Source: Sva-07 sp963710625 (GTDB taxonomy: Bacteria > Actinomycetota > Acidimicrobiia > Acidimicrobiales > Ilumatobacteraceae). Taken from it: a stretch of DNA of 64,000 bases. Positions 33,837-46,083 of the stretch are shown here, in pieces. Under the pieces are notes generated by a model that ran no database searches, was not told the origin of the DNA, and saw only the letters and a list, made by a program, of their open reading frames with translations. A program made the translations under genes and the position numbers. The stretch covers positions 1 to 64,000 of the forward strand of contig CAVQBG010000034.1 of NCBI GenBank assembly GCA_963710625.1, given 5' to 3'. The number at the start of each line of letters is the position of its first letter. The stretch's first letter is position 1.

Positions 33837-35207
33837 GTGCCACGTCGAGGGGTGATCGCGGGGGTCCGGAACCCGGCCCAGTTGGTCGTCGGAGCCTTCG
33901 TCACCTTCATCCTCGCGGGGACCTTCCTGCTCGAACTCCCCATCTCCTCCGACGGGCCCGGCACGATCGGCATCGACAACGCGCTGTTCATGTCGACGTC
34001 GGCGGCCACCGTCACCGGCCTGGCCACGATCGACATCGCCAACTTCTCGCTGTTCGGGGAACTGGTCCTGATGGTGCTGATCCAGATCGGCGGCTTCGGC
34101 ATCATGACGATCGGCTCGGTGCTGGCGATCGTCGCGTCCGACCGGGTCGGACTGAAGCAGCGGATGCTCGCCCAGGCCGAGATCGGCGCCGTCGACCTCG
34201 GCGACCTCAAGCGACTCCTGCTCGCGATCGCCAAGATCACGTTGGCCGTCGAGGGCACGCTGGCTGCGATCCTCACCGTGCAGTTCTGGCGTCGCGGCTA
34301 CGAGGACGACCTGATCAGCTCCGCCTACTCCGCGCTGTTCCACTCGGTCTCCGCCTTCAACAACGCCGGCATCTCGCTGTACTCGGACAGCTTGACGAGG
34401 TTCGTCGGCGATCCGGTGGTCGTGTTCGGCATGTCGGCGGCATTCATCGTCGGTGGCCTCGGCTTTCCGATCATCGTCGAGGTGATGCGCCGCCAGCGGA
34501 ACCGTCGCGCCGACGGCCCGCGACGACGACTGCGCTGGTCGCTCCACACGAAGATCACCCTGTTGACGACGGTCGCATTGATCGCGTTCGGCACGCTTGT
34601 GGTGACGGTGTTCGAGTGGGACAACCCGCTGACGCTCGGACCGCTCGACACGATCGACAAGTTCCTCGCCGGCTGGTTCCAGGGGGTCACGCCCAGGACC
34701 GCCGGATTCAACACCGTCGACATCGGTGGCATGAACGAACCGACGCTGCTCGTGATCACGACGCTGATGTTCATCGGCGCCGGGCCGGCGTCGACCGCGG
34801 GCGGCATCAAGGTCACGACGTTCGCCGTCCTCGCGTTCGTCCTCTGGTCCGAGGTCCGTGGCAACCCGGACGTCAACACGTTCAACCGGCGACTCCCCGC
34901 CAACCTGATCCGCCAGGCGTTGACCGTCGCGCTGCTGTCGATCGGGCTCGTCGTCGGATCGTCGCTGCTCCTGATGAGCATCGAGGACCTGTCGCTGACA
35001 CCGGCCCTGTTCGAGTCGACGTCGGCGTTCGGTACCGTCGGGCTCTCGACGGGCGTCACCGGCTCGCTCGGGGTGTCCGGCCAGCTGATCCTGGTGCTGG
35101 TGATGTTGACCGGCCGTGTCGGCCCGGTCACCTTCGTCACGGCGCTGGCGCTGCGGGAACGCTCGCGTGCGTACCATTATCCCGAGGAGCGTCCGATCAT
35201 TGGCTGA
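33837..35207 (+). CDS. ktrB: KtrB/TrkH-type K+ (or Na+-dependent K+) transporter subunit
   Basis: 456-residue membrane protein with the fourfold M1-P-M2 pattern. The four selectivity-loop segments are visible: SAATVTGLAT, SAFNNAGISL, TPRTAGFNTVD and SAFGTVGLSTG, each with the filter Gly. GTG at 33837 is preferred because it gives KtrB length and follows a -10-like TATGCT. The stop overlaps the TTG start of the RCK subunit by 8 nt, so both are made together. Confidence 0.92.
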   Translation: MPRRGVIAGVRNPAQLVVGAFVTFILAGTFLLELPISSDGPGTIGIDNALFMSTSAATVTGLATIDIANFSLFGELVLMVLIQIGGFGIMTIGSVLAIVASDRVGLKQRMLAQAEIGAVDLGDLKRLLLAIAKITLAVEGTLAAILTVQFWRRGYEDDLISSAYSALFHSVSAFNNAGISLYSDSLTRFVGDPVVVFGMSAAFIVGGLGFPIIVEVMRRQRNRRADGPRRRLRWSLHTKITLLTTVALIAFGTLVVTVFEWDNPLTLGPLDTIDKFLAGWFQGVTPRTAGFNTVDIGGMNEPTLLVITTLMFIGAGPASTAGGIKVTTFAVLAFVLWSEVRGNPDVNTFNRRLPANLIRQALTVALLSIGLVVGSSLLLMSIEDLSLTPALFESTSAFGTVGLSTGVTGSLGVSGQLILVLVMLTGRVGPVTFVTALALRERSRAYHYPEERPIIG

Positions 35208-35907
35208 CAAGAACTTTTCCAAGATGCTGTACGGCTTGCGTCAACCGGTCGAACACCGCGGCGAGGTCGTCGTGATCGGCCTCGGGCGCTTCGGCTCCTC
35301 GCTCGCGTCGACACTGATCGACATGGGCCACGAGGTGCTCGGGCTCGACGCCGACGCCGACCGCGTGCAACAGCACGCCGGGCTGCTGACCCACGTCGCA
35401 CAGGCCGACACCACCAGCGAGCAGACGCTCCGGCAACTCGGTGTCGGTGACGCCGTGACCGCCGTCGTGGCGATCGGGGCCGATGTGGAAGCGAGCGTGC
35501 TCACCACGGGCGCCCTCGTCGACCTCGGGGTCCCCAACATCTGGGCCAAGGCGCTCACCAAACCACATGGCCGGATCCTCGAACGTGTCGGCGCGCATCA
35601 CGTGGTGTTCCCCGAAGCCGACATGGGGGCGCGGGTCGCCCGCCTCGTCACCGGTGCGCTGATCGAGTACTTCGCCCTCGACGACGACTTCGTGCTCGTC
35701 GAGACCCGGGTCCCGAAGAACCTCGCCGGCATGAAACTCGGTGACACCGATCTCCGAGCGACGTACAAGGTCACCGTCGTGTGCATCAAACCCGAGGGAC
35801 AGGCCTTCACCTACGCCGAGAGCGCGACGCTGCTCGGCGAACACGACCTGATCGTGGTCGCCGGCCACCGCGGCGACATCGAACGGTTCGCCGACGTCGA
35901 GACGTGA
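35200..35907 (+). CDS. ktrA: KtrA/TrkA-type RCK regulatory subunit of K+ uptake
   Basis: 235 residues. The N-terminal RCK_N Rossmann domain begins VVVIGLGRFGSSLASTLIDM, and the C-terminal RCK_C domain covers ~150-235 (VPKNLAGMKLGDTDLRATYK). It should gate KtrB by nucleotide (ATP/ADP or NAD) binding. TTG at 35200 is selected because GAGGAG lies about 10 nt upstream and the alternative frames start inside ktrB. Start overlap implies coupling. Confidence 0.92.
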   Translation: MADKNFSKMLYGLRQPVEHRGEVVVIGLGRFGSSLASTLIDMGHEVLGLDADADRVQQHAGLLTHVAQADTTSEQTLRQLGVGDAVTAVVAIGADVEASVLTTGALVDLGVPNIWAKALTKPHGRILERVGAHHVVFPEADMGARVARLVTGALIEYFALDDDFVLVETRVPKNLAGMKLGDTDLRATYKVTVVCIKPEGQAFTYAESATLLGEHDLIVVAGHRGDIERFADVET

Positions 35908-36024
35908 CCGACATCCCGACGCCGCTCATCACCCGGCAATGAGCCCGGGCGCAAGTTGGGCGCGCCGGAACTCGCTGCGGACTCCGGATCGATCGACGTG
36001 GTGCATGCGGGCTACAACATCTCG

Positions 36025-37833
<1,809 letters not shown>

Positions 37834-37840
37834 GTGTTAC

Positions 37841-37861
37841 GCCGGGGGTCTGACCCCTGGC
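37841..37861. terminator. GGGGTC-N-GACCCC palindrome, copy 3, between convergent genes
   Basis: GCCGGGGGTC and GACCCCTGGC pair across one base with a single G-T wobble. It lies between the stops of the monooxygenase (37833) and the P450 (37869). Bidirectional terminator or REP element. Confidence 0.7.
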
Positions 37862-37868
37862 GCACCAC

Positions 37869-39161
37869 TCAGGCGTCGCGGAGGGTGTAGCGGATCGGGA
37901 GCGCCTTCGGTCCGCCGACGAAGGTGGTCTGCGACATGGTGGCGGCCCCCGCGATCTCGACCGACTCGATCAACGGGACGAGCCGACTGAACAGCGAGCG
38001 CAGCTCCATCCGGGCCAGTTGTGCCCCCATGCAGAAGTGCTTCCCGAACCCGAAGGAGAGTTGACGGTCGGCGTTCAAACGCTCGATGTCGAAGCGCAGC
38101 GGATCGGTGAACACCTTCGGGTCGAGGTTCGCCCCCTTGTACGACAGGTAGACGAACTCGCCCTTCGCGACCGGTTGACCGTGGAGTTCGGTGTCGGCCG
38201 TGGCGCAACGCATGAAGTGGCGCACCGGAGCCGTCCAGCGCAGCATCTCCTCGATGGCGTTGTTCATCAGCTCGGGTCGCTCCTGCAGCAGTCGGAGCTG
38301 GTCGGGATGCTCGATGAGCGCGCGGAACCCGCCCGCCATCGCACTCGACGTCGTGTCGTGTCCGGCGGTGGCGACGATGACGTAGTACCCGATCGTCTCG
38401 AGGTCGCCGAGCGGCGGCGCGTCGGGGCCGTCACCGAGACGGCCGTTGGCGATCAACGATGCGAGATCGTCCGTGGGTTTGGTCCGTCGGTCGACCGTGA
38501 CCCCCGAGAAGTAGGTCATGAAGTCCATCAGGATCGCACCGATCGCCTCGGGGCTCAGCTCCTCGCGCTGGAGGTCGGGATCCTCAACACCGAAGAGCTG
38601 CTGGGTGAGTTGCAGCATGCGCGGGTAGTCGCCCTCGGGCAGACCGAGGATCTTCAGGATCACGTGCAGCGGATACGGCAACGCGACGTCGGTGGAGAAA
38701 TCGAGCTCACCTCCGGCGTCGCGCATCGTGGCGACGGCTCGTTCGCTCAGTTCGTCAAGACGGCCCTGCAGCCGGTCGAGGCTGGCCGGCTTGAACTGGG
38801 GCAGGCCGAGTTTCCGGTACGCCGTGTGCTCGTCACCGTCCATGTGGATCAGCGTCTTCAACTCGACCGGCGGCGGGTTGTCGAGCGCCTCCTGCGTGGT
38901 GAGCACCGGAGCAGGACCGTTGGTGAAGAGCTCGGGTTGGCGCTCGACCTCGAGGACGGCGGCATGGTCGAGCACGGCGAGGATCGGCGGGAAACCCTCG
39001 CGTTCGATCCGGTAGAAGCCGCCGAGATCCTCGTGGATGCGGACCGCCGCCCGGTTCCAGGCGTCGATGTCGGCGAAGCGCACGTTGTCGGTGAAGATGT
39101 CGTCGTCCGCCGGCAACCCGATTCCCGGCGGCATCTCGCGTTCTTCGCGTGTGTCGGTCAC
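37869..39161 (-). CDS. Cytochrome P450
   Basis: 430 residues, soluble bacterial class I P450. The heme loop is SFGFGKHFCMGAQLARMEL with the Cys thiolate ligand. The I-helix oxygen-activation motif is ATAGHDTTSSA, and the K-helix ExxR is EEMLR. GGAGGGGAC precedes the GTG at 39161. Similarity of pattern to CYP125/142-like steroid or fatty acid hydroxylases is possible but not provable by eye. No ferredoxin or reductase gene is adjacent. Confidence 0.92.
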   Translation of the reverse strand: MTDTREEREMPPGIGLPADDDIFTDNVRFADIDAWNRAAVRIHEDLGGFYRIEREGFPPILAVLDHAAVLEVERQPELFTNGPAPVLTTQEALDNPPPVELKTLIHMDGDEHTAYRKLGLPQFKPASLDRLQGRLDELSERAVATMRDAGGELDFSTDVALPYPLHVILKILGLPEGDYPRMLQLTQQLFGVEDPDLQREELSPEAIGAILMDFMTYFSGVTVDRRTKPTDDLASLIANGRLGDGPDAPPLGDLETIGYYVIVATAGHDTTSSAMAGGFRALIEHPDQLRLLQERPELMNNAIEEMLRWTAPVRHFMRCATADTELHGQPVAKGEFVYLSYKGANLDPKVFTDPLRFDIERLNADRQLSFGFGKHFCMGAQLARMELRSLFSRLVPLIESVEIAGAATMSQTTFVGGPKALPIRYTLRDA

Positions 39162-39295
39162 GTCCCCTCCTGCGTCGAGCGCCTCGACTCCGGCCCAACA
39201 TATTCCAGGACCGTCACGGCCCCGAACCCCGATGACACGGGCGTGACGTGTCCGCCCGGGTCTCGATGCGGGCCCGGGAGGCGCGAGACTTGCGC

Positions 39296-41020
<1,725 letters not shown>

Positions 41021-41024
41021 ACCG

Positions 41025-42101
41025 ATGAGCACCGTCGAATCGACACCCACCACCATGACGTCCACCAGCACGACGACCACCGACGACGTCGTGGAACTCG
41101 AGACCCACGCCAACTGGCGCGCCGGCGACATCGGCGATGTCGAGCACTGGACGCTGCGACTGACCGACACCCATCAGAGCGAACTCGACGCGGCGCTCGC
41201 CCACGCCCGCTCGGTCACCGACGAGGTGCTCGACGTGACCGCCGACGACTTCCCGCTCCCCACCCTCGCACCGCTGCTCACCGAGCTCGCTGAGGAGTTG
41301 GTCAACGGCCGAGGCTTCGCGCGGATCGCATCACTCGACGTCGAACGGCTCGGAGCGGAGGACGCCTCGTGGATGTACTGGGGCCTCGGCATGCATCTCG
41401 GCGAGCCCTGGCCCCAGAACGCGAAGGGCCACCTGCTCGGCGACGTGAAGGACCAGGGCAAGGCCCCGGACGACCCGACCGCACGCGGCAACGAGATCGG
41501 CGGGCACCCGCTCGGCTTCCACAGCGACGGCTCCGATCTCGTCGGGCTGATGTGCATCGACTCGGGTGTCAGCGGGGGCGAGAGCCTCGTGGCGAATGCA
41601 CTCGGCGCCCACAACGCCCTCGTCCGATCGCGCCCCGAGCTGGCGGCTGCGCTCTACGAACCGCTCCCCTACGACTTCCGGGGCGAGCAGCGAGCGGGCG
41701 GCCGGCCGTTCTACGAGGTGCCCGCGTTCACTCGCCACACCGGTCCAACCGGCGATCGCCTGTTCGTCCGCTACATCCGCCCGTTCATCGAGGCGTCGCA
41801 ACGCCACCCCGAGGCACCGCGCCTCACCGACCTCCAGATCGAGGCGATGGACGCCTATGACGCCTTCGTCAACGACCCGGACAACCGCGTCGAGATGGCG
41901 TTGCGCCCCGGTGAGATCCAGTTCGTCAACAACTACCACGTCCTCCACGGTCGGCGCCGATACGTCGACGGCCCGGGTCACATGCGCTGGCTGAAGCGAC
42001 TGTGGCTCGCCACCGACGTGCTCGGCCCCGACGATCGGCCCGAACGATTCCAACGCGTCGGCGCGATGGGCCACTGGGGCGAGCGCCGAACCCGCGCCTG
42101 A
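41025..42101 (+). CDS. TauD/TfdA-family Fe(II)/2-oxoglutarate dioxygenase
   Basis: 358 residues. HxD is in LGFHSDGSDLVGLMC and the distal His in FVNNYHVLHGRRRYVDG, followed by Arg in MRWLKRLWLA for 2-oxoglutarate. The first ~30 residues are Ser/Thr-rich and probably disordered. It is more like the subgroup hydroxylating amino-acid-type substrates than taurine dioxygenase proper (inference). It sits 4 nt after the D-aminoacylase stop and 15 nt before the aminotransferase, so the three form one operon. Confidence 0.87.
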   Translation: MSTVESTPTTMTSTSTTTTDDVVELETHANWRAGDIGDVEHWTLRLTDTHQSELDAALAHARSVTDEVLDVTADDFPLPTLAPLLTELAEELVNGRGFARIASLDVERLGAEDASWMYWGLGMHLGEPWPQNAKGHLLGDVKDQGKAPDDPTARGNEIGGHPLGFHSDGSDLVGLMCIDSGVSGGESLVANALGAHNALVRSRPELAAALYEPLPYDFRGEQRAGGRPFYEVPAFTRHTGPTGDRLFVRYIRPFIEASQRHPEAPRLTDLQIEAMDAYDAFVNDPDNRVEMALRPGEIQFVNNYHVLHGRRRYVDGPGHMRWLKRLWLATDVLGPDDRPERFQRVGAMGHWGERRTRA

Positions 42102-42116
42102 GATCGAGCGACCCCG

Positions 42117-43439
42117 ATGACGATCGAGAATCGGACAGGGTCGGCCATCGCCAGGCTCGACGCGGCCGTGGTCGAAGCTCGACGGCGCTACGTCGACGCC
42201 AACCCGACCAGCGCCGAGTGGGCGCGGCGAGCGAGCGGGGTCCTCCCCGGCGGCAACACACGATCGGTGCTCCACTTCGACCCATTCCCGTTCCGCGTCG
42301 CGTCGGCGCAGGCCCAGTACCTCGTCGACGTCGACGGGCACCGCTACGTCGACCTGCTCGGCAACTACACCGCAGGGCTGCTCGGCCACTCCCCCGAGCC
42401 AGTCCGGGCCGCTGCGCACGCCGCGATCGACGGCGGCTGGGCGCTCGGCGCCGTCCACCCGAACGAGGTGCGCCTCGCCGAGGCGATCGTCGAGCGGTTC
42501 CCGTCGATCGAGCACGTGCGCTTCACGAACTCCGGCACCGAGGCCAACCTGATGGCACTGGCGCTCGCCACGCACCACACCGGCCGCCACAAGGTCCTCG
42601 TCTTCGCCGGCGGCTACCACGGCGGCGTGCTCACCTTCGGCGGTGGGTCCTCCAACCCGATCAACGTGCCCCACGACTGGGTGGTGTCGACCTACAACGA
42701 CGTCGATGCGCTCGCCGCCGTGTTCACCGAGCACGGCGCCGACATCGCTGCGGTCCTGGTCGAGCCACTGCAGGGATCGGCCGGCTGCATCCCCGCTTCC
42801 GACGAGTTCCTGGGCTCGTTGCGCGCCCACTGCGATGCATCGGGTTCGCTGCTCGTGTTCGACGAGGTGATGACGTCACGCCTCTCGACCGGCGGGGCCC
42901 AAGAACTCCTCGGCGTGCTGCCCGATCTGACCACGCTCGGCAAGTACCTCGCCGGCGGATTCACGTTCGGCGCGTTCGGCGGTCGCCGCGACCTGATGGC
43001 CGCGTTCGATGCCACCACCGGTGGTGCCCTCGGTCATGCCGGCACCTTCAACAACAACGTCGTGTCGATGGCGGCCGGTGTCGCCACGCTGACCGAGGTG
43101 TTGACCGCCGACGTGCTGGCGGCCACCAACGCCCGCGGCGACCGTCTCCGCGAGGGGCTCGTCGCCGTGTTCGCCGACGGCGGCGTGCCGACGTGCGTGA
43201 CCGGGACCGGCTCGCTGATGAACGTGCACGGCACCGGTGGACCGGTGCGATCGATCGACGATCTCCGCGAAGGCGACGACCGGTGGAAGGAGTTGCTCTT
43301 CTTCGCCGCGCTCGAAGCGGGGTTCTACGTCGCCCGACGCGGGTTCATCGCGCTGTCGATCGAGGTCACCGACGGCGACGTCGACGCCTTCCTCGCGTTC
43401 GTGGCGGGCTGGGCCGACGGCGTCAGAGATCTTCGATGA
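42117..43439 (+). CDS. Class III PLP aminotransferase (GSA aminomutase-like)
   Basis: 440 residues. RFTNSGTEANLMALALA and FAGGYHGGVLTF bind PLP phosphate and ring, LLVFDEVMTSR has the PLP Asp, and TLGKYLAGGFTFGAFGG the Schiff-base Lys. It is the third gene of the D-aminoacylase/dioxygenase operon. It is only a distant paralogue of the similar enzyme at 9874. A role in transaminating or isomerising an amino compound released by the hydrolase is plausible. The 3' end overlaps the convergent PH-domain gene by 17 nt. Confidence 0.87.
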   Translation: MTIENRTGSAIARLDAAVVEARRRYVDANPTSAEWARRASGVLPGGNTRSVLHFDPFPFRVASAQAQYLVDVDGHRYVDLLGNYTAGLLGHSPEPVRAAAHAAIDGGWALGAVHPNEVRLAEAIVERFPSIEHVRFTNSGTEANLMALALATHHTGRHKVLVFAGGYHGGVLTFGGGSSNPINVPHDWVVSTYNDVDALAAVFTEHGADIAAVLVEPLQGSAGCIPASDEFLGSLRAHCDASGSLLVFDEVMTSRLSTGGAQELLGVLPDLTTLGKYLAGGFTFGAFGGRRDLMAAFDATTGGALGHAGTFNNNVVSMAAGVATLTEVLTADVLAATNARGDRLREGLVAVFADGGVPTCVTGTGSLMNVHGTGGPVRSIDDLREGDDRWKELLFFAALEAGFYVARRGFIALSIEVTDGDVDAFLAFVAGWADGVRDLR

Positions 43440-44088
43440 TCGCCTGACGCTTCGACGCGTACTCCTCGTCGGTCACCAGGCCCTGCGCCCGGAGGTCGTC
43501 GAGCTGCTTCAACCGCTCCGGCACACTCGGGCCGCCCGTCGCGGCCGGCGGAGCCTGGTCGCGCAGGGCCTTCGCCAGTGCCGCCGCGTCGCGATCGGAG
43601 TCGCGCTGTTCGTCGGCCTCGACCTGCTTGAAGATCAGCGCCCGCACCTTCTCCGGTTCGGGGATGTTCTCGAACACCGAGTCGCCGGTCTCGCCGGCCG
43701 ACTCGATGATGACGACGCCGTTGTCGAGCATCCGGGCGATCATCGTCTGGTTGAAGTTGACGTTGTTGATGCGGTTCAGCGGGATCGACACGCCGCGTCG
43801 GCGGATGATGCCACTCTGATACGCCACCCGCTCGGTGGTGATCGCGAACTTCGTCGTGCGCCACTGGACGAATGCGTACGCCGTCATCACGACGAACACG
43901 ACGAACGCGATCAGCGTGAGCCAACCCAGTCCGTCGTTCACCCAGCCGTCGTCGGCGATCAGGAGCAAGATCAGGAACCCGAGGAAGATCAGGCCAGCCA
44001 CGGCGTCCTTCCAGAAGTACCACCAGTGCGGGTTCGAGTAGAGGACCATGTCCTCGCCCGGCATGAGATCGATCTGTGAGCCAGCCAT
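43423..44088 (-). CDS. Membrane protein with bacterial PH-like and C-terminal SHOCT domains
   Basis: 221 residues. Two helices lie at ~27-70 (AGLIFLGFLILLLIAD and a second with GLGWLTLIAFVVFVV). A YdbS/DUF304-type bacterial PH domain follows at ~75-150 (TKFAITTERVAYQSGIIRRR, LNRINNVNFNQ), and a SHOCT-like helix pair ends the protein (LKQLDDLRAQGLVTDEEYAS). Function unknown. TACGAT 7 nt before the ATG at 44088 supports that start. Confidence 0.8.
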   Translation of the reverse strand: MAGSQIDLMPGEDMVLYSNPHWWYFWKDAVAGLIFLGFLILLLIADDGWVNDGLGWLTLIAFVVFVVMTAYAFVQWRTTKFAITTERVAYQSGIIRRRGVSIPLNRINNVNFNQTMIARMLDNGVVIIESAGETGDSVFENIPEPEKVRALIFKQVEADEQRDSDRDAAALAKALRDQAPPAATGGPSVPERLKQLDDLRAQGLVTDEEYASKRQAIIEDL

Positions 44089-44095
44089 CGCGCGC

Positions 44096-44101
44096 ATCGT
44101 A
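44096..44101 (-). promoter_or_regulatory. TANNNT -10 element for the PH-domain gene
   Basis: TACGAT on the minus strand ends 7 nt before the ATG at 44088. It fits a leaderless transcript. It lies just beyond the azlD stop. Confidence 0.4.
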
Positions 44102-44117
44102 GTGCTGCAGACCCCGC

Positions 44118-44426
44118 TCAGGCGACGAGCCGGGTGAGCGCGGTCGCAGCCGATGCGAGCACGATCACCAGGACGAACGGTGCTCGGCGCCACAACGCCA
44201 GACCGGCGACGACGAGGCCGACGAGCCGAGCGTCGATCACGATCTGTTCGCCATCGCCGACGGTCGACACGATCGCGAGCGCAGCGAGCAACGCCGCCGG
44301 CAGCAGATCGACGACCTGCTGGATCCGCACCGGCAGCGACCGGTCGCCGAGCACGAGCGGCCCGGCGGACTTCAGCGCGTAGGTGCCGATCGTCATGATG
44401 ATCAGCACGCTGGTCGCGGCGCTCAC
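44118..44426 (-). CDS. azlD: Branched-chain amino acid exporter small subunit AzlD
   Basis: 102 residues and about four helices. SVLIIMTIGTYALKSAGPLV and VDLLPAALLAALAIVSTV are typical of AzlD/YgaH. GTG at 44426 overlaps the azlC stop in GTGA, and the two subunits act as one exporter. The frame is open far upstream through azlC, which is not homologous, so the GTG is preferred. Confidence 0.88.
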   Translation of the reverse strand: MSAATSVLIIMTIGTYALKSAGPLVLGDRSLPVRIQQVVDLLPAALLAALAIVSTVGDGEQIVIDARLVGLVVAGLALWRRAPFVLVIVLASAATALTRLVA

Positions 44427-45148
44427 GACGACACCTCGTCGACGGTCGGCGCCGGTCCCGCCGGAGGCCACAACGTCGCCACCGCGACGCCGAGCATCGA
44501 GGCCAGGATCGGCACGCCCGGTGGCGCCACCGGGATCAGCGCGAGCGCGATCACCGCACCGGCGATCGCCGTGCGCCGTTGTGCCGGCGAGACCAGCCGG
44601 GGCCACAGGAGTGCGAGGAACGCGGCGGGGCCGGCGGCGTCGAGCCCGAGGTCGGTGATCAGGTCGCCGGCATCGGAGAACACGGCGAAACCGATCACGG
44701 TGGTGAGGTTCCAGACACCGAAGACACCCGAGCCCGCAACCAGGTAGCCGTAGCGTCGCCAGCGTAGATCCTCCTGGGCAGCGCCGACCGCGGTCGACTC
44801 GTCGATCATCAGCTGTGACATCGCGGCCCGCTGCCACCAGGGCCCGGCGAGCGCGCGCGCCATGATCACCCCGAAGGCGAGCGAGCGCACGTTGAGCAGC
44901 AGTCCGGCGATCGCCGCCGACGCGATCGAGCCACCATCGCCGAGGATCTCCACGGCGGCGAACTGCGAACTCCCACCGAAGACCAGCGCCGAGTACCCGA
45001 CTGCCTGCCACATGCTCAGACCGGCGGTGGCAGCTGCGGCTCCGAACACGATCCCGAACGGGGCCACCGCCGCGACGATCGACGCCGCTTGCCGGCGGAT
45101 CGCACGGCGCCGGGCAACATCGGAGTCGCGCTGATCGTCGCCGGTCAC
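44423..45148 (-). CDS. azlC: Branched-chain amino acid exporter large subunit AzlC
   Basis: 241 residues. APFGIVFGAAAATAGLSMWQ and SALVFGGSSQFAAVEILGDG are the AzlC/YgaZ hallmarks, with about seven helices. GTG at 45148 follows CAGACT by 7 nt and gives family length. Substrates of relatives are branched-chain or similar hydrophobic amino acids and their analogues. Divergent from trmB, with a 52-bp shared promoter gap. Confidence 0.88.
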   Translation of the reverse strand: MTGDDQRDSDVARRRAIRRQAASIVAAVAPFGIVFGAAAATAGLSMWQAVGYSALVFGGSSQFAAVEILGDGGSIASAAIAGLLLNVRSLAFGVIMARALAGPWWQRAAMSQLMIDESTAVGAAQEDLRWRRYGYLVAGSGVFGVWNLTTVIGFAVFSDAGDLITDLGLDAAGPAAFLALLWPRLVSPAQRRTAIAGAVIALALIPVAPPGVPILASMLGVAVATLWPPAGPAPTVDEVSS

Positions 45149-45187
45149 GGTCGGCAGTCTGTCGGATGACCACCGCGTCGAGACCGG

Positions 45188-45193
45188 TAGGTT
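45188..45193 (+). promoter_or_regulatory. TANNNT -10 element for trmB
   Basis: TAGGTT ends 7 nt before the ATG at 45201 in the short divergent gap with azlC. Predicted leaderless start. Confidence 0.4.
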
Positions 45194-45200
45194 CGCCTCG

Positions 45201-45923
45201 ATGCCCGAGTACCGACACGACGTCGAGCGGCCGGCCGAACCGGTTCGCCGGCCCGCAGCGTCGTTCCGCATGCGCCAGCGCAGGTTGTCGCCCAAGCGGC
45301 AGGCGGAGTTCGACGAGTGGATCCAACGGTGGAGCCTGGCGATCGACGGACCGGACCTCGACTGGGCCGAGGTGTTCGGACGCGAGGGCGACGTCGTGCT
45401 CGACATCGGGTTCGGTCACGGCGAGTCGACGATCGAGATGGCCGTCGCCGATCCGGCCATCGACGTGATCGGCGTCGAGGTGCACACCCCTGGCGTGGTC
45501 ACCGTGCTCGATGCGATCGAACACCGGGGCCTCGATCACATCCGTGTCGTCCACGGCGACGTCCTGCCGTTCCTCGATCGCGTGGGCCATGCATCGCTCG
45601 CCGGTGTCCGCATCTACTTCCCGGATCCATGGACGAAGCGTCGGAACCACCACCGCCGTCTCGTCGGGTCGGACGTGATCGCTGCGCTGACGGAACGACT
45701 CCGCCCGGGCGGCACGATGCACCTCGCCACCGACATCGCCGACTACGCCGAAGAGATGCAGCGGGTGTGTGACGCGGAGTCCCAGTTGTCCGGCGGCGTC
45801 GTCCCACGCCCCGACTGGCGACCGCTCACCCGCTTCGAGCAGCGCGGCCTCGACGCCGGCCGCCACCCCGTCGACCTCCTCTACACCCGCGTCGTTACGC
45901 CAGGGGTCAGACCCCCGGCGTAA
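45201..45923 (+). CDS. trmB: tRNA (guanine-N7-)-methyltransferase
   Basis: 240 residues. SAM motif DIGFGHGESTIEMA, VIGVEVH, the substrate-binding YFPDPWTKRRNHHRRL and C-terminal LTRFEQRGL are the TrmB signature set, so the enzyme should make m7G46 in tRNA. The last ~10 codons (VVTPGVRPPA) and the TAA stop lie inside the palindromic repeat at 45894-45924, meaning that the repeat has rewritten the C-terminus. Confidence 0.94.
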   Translation: MPEYRHDVERPAEPVRRPAASFRMRQRRLSPKRQAEFDEWIQRWSLAIDGPDLDWAEVFGREGDVVLDIGFGHGESTIEMAVADPAIDVIGVEVHTPGVVTVLDAIEHRGLDHIRVVHGDVLPFLDRVGHASLAGVRIYFPDPWTKRRNHHRRLVGSDVIAALTERLRPGGTMHLATDIADYAEEMQRVCDAESQLSGGVVPRPDWRPLTRFEQRGLDAGRHPVDLLYTRVVTPGVRPPA

Positions 45924-45924
45924 C
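45894..45924. repeat. GGGGTC-N-GACCCC palindrome, copy 4, overlapping the trmB 3' end
   Basis: GTTACGCCAGGGGTC (45894-45908) and GACCCCCGGCGTAAC (45910-45924) are 15-bp arms with one mismatch. The left arm and core encode the trmB C-terminal residues, and the right arm supplies its stop codon. Left arm nearly identical to copy 3 at 37841. Confidence 0.85.
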
Positions 45925-46083
45925 GGTGACGCGGTGACGCAGGCCGTCAGCCCAGCCGTATGCCGCATCTCGACCCACCGCAGGCCCTCGGCGGCGGCGT
46001 CACCGAGGATCATCCCGTCGGGCGGTTGTGGCGTCGCCCTGGCCGCGCCTAGCGGAACTCCGGGTCGCGACGGTAGGCCGCCC

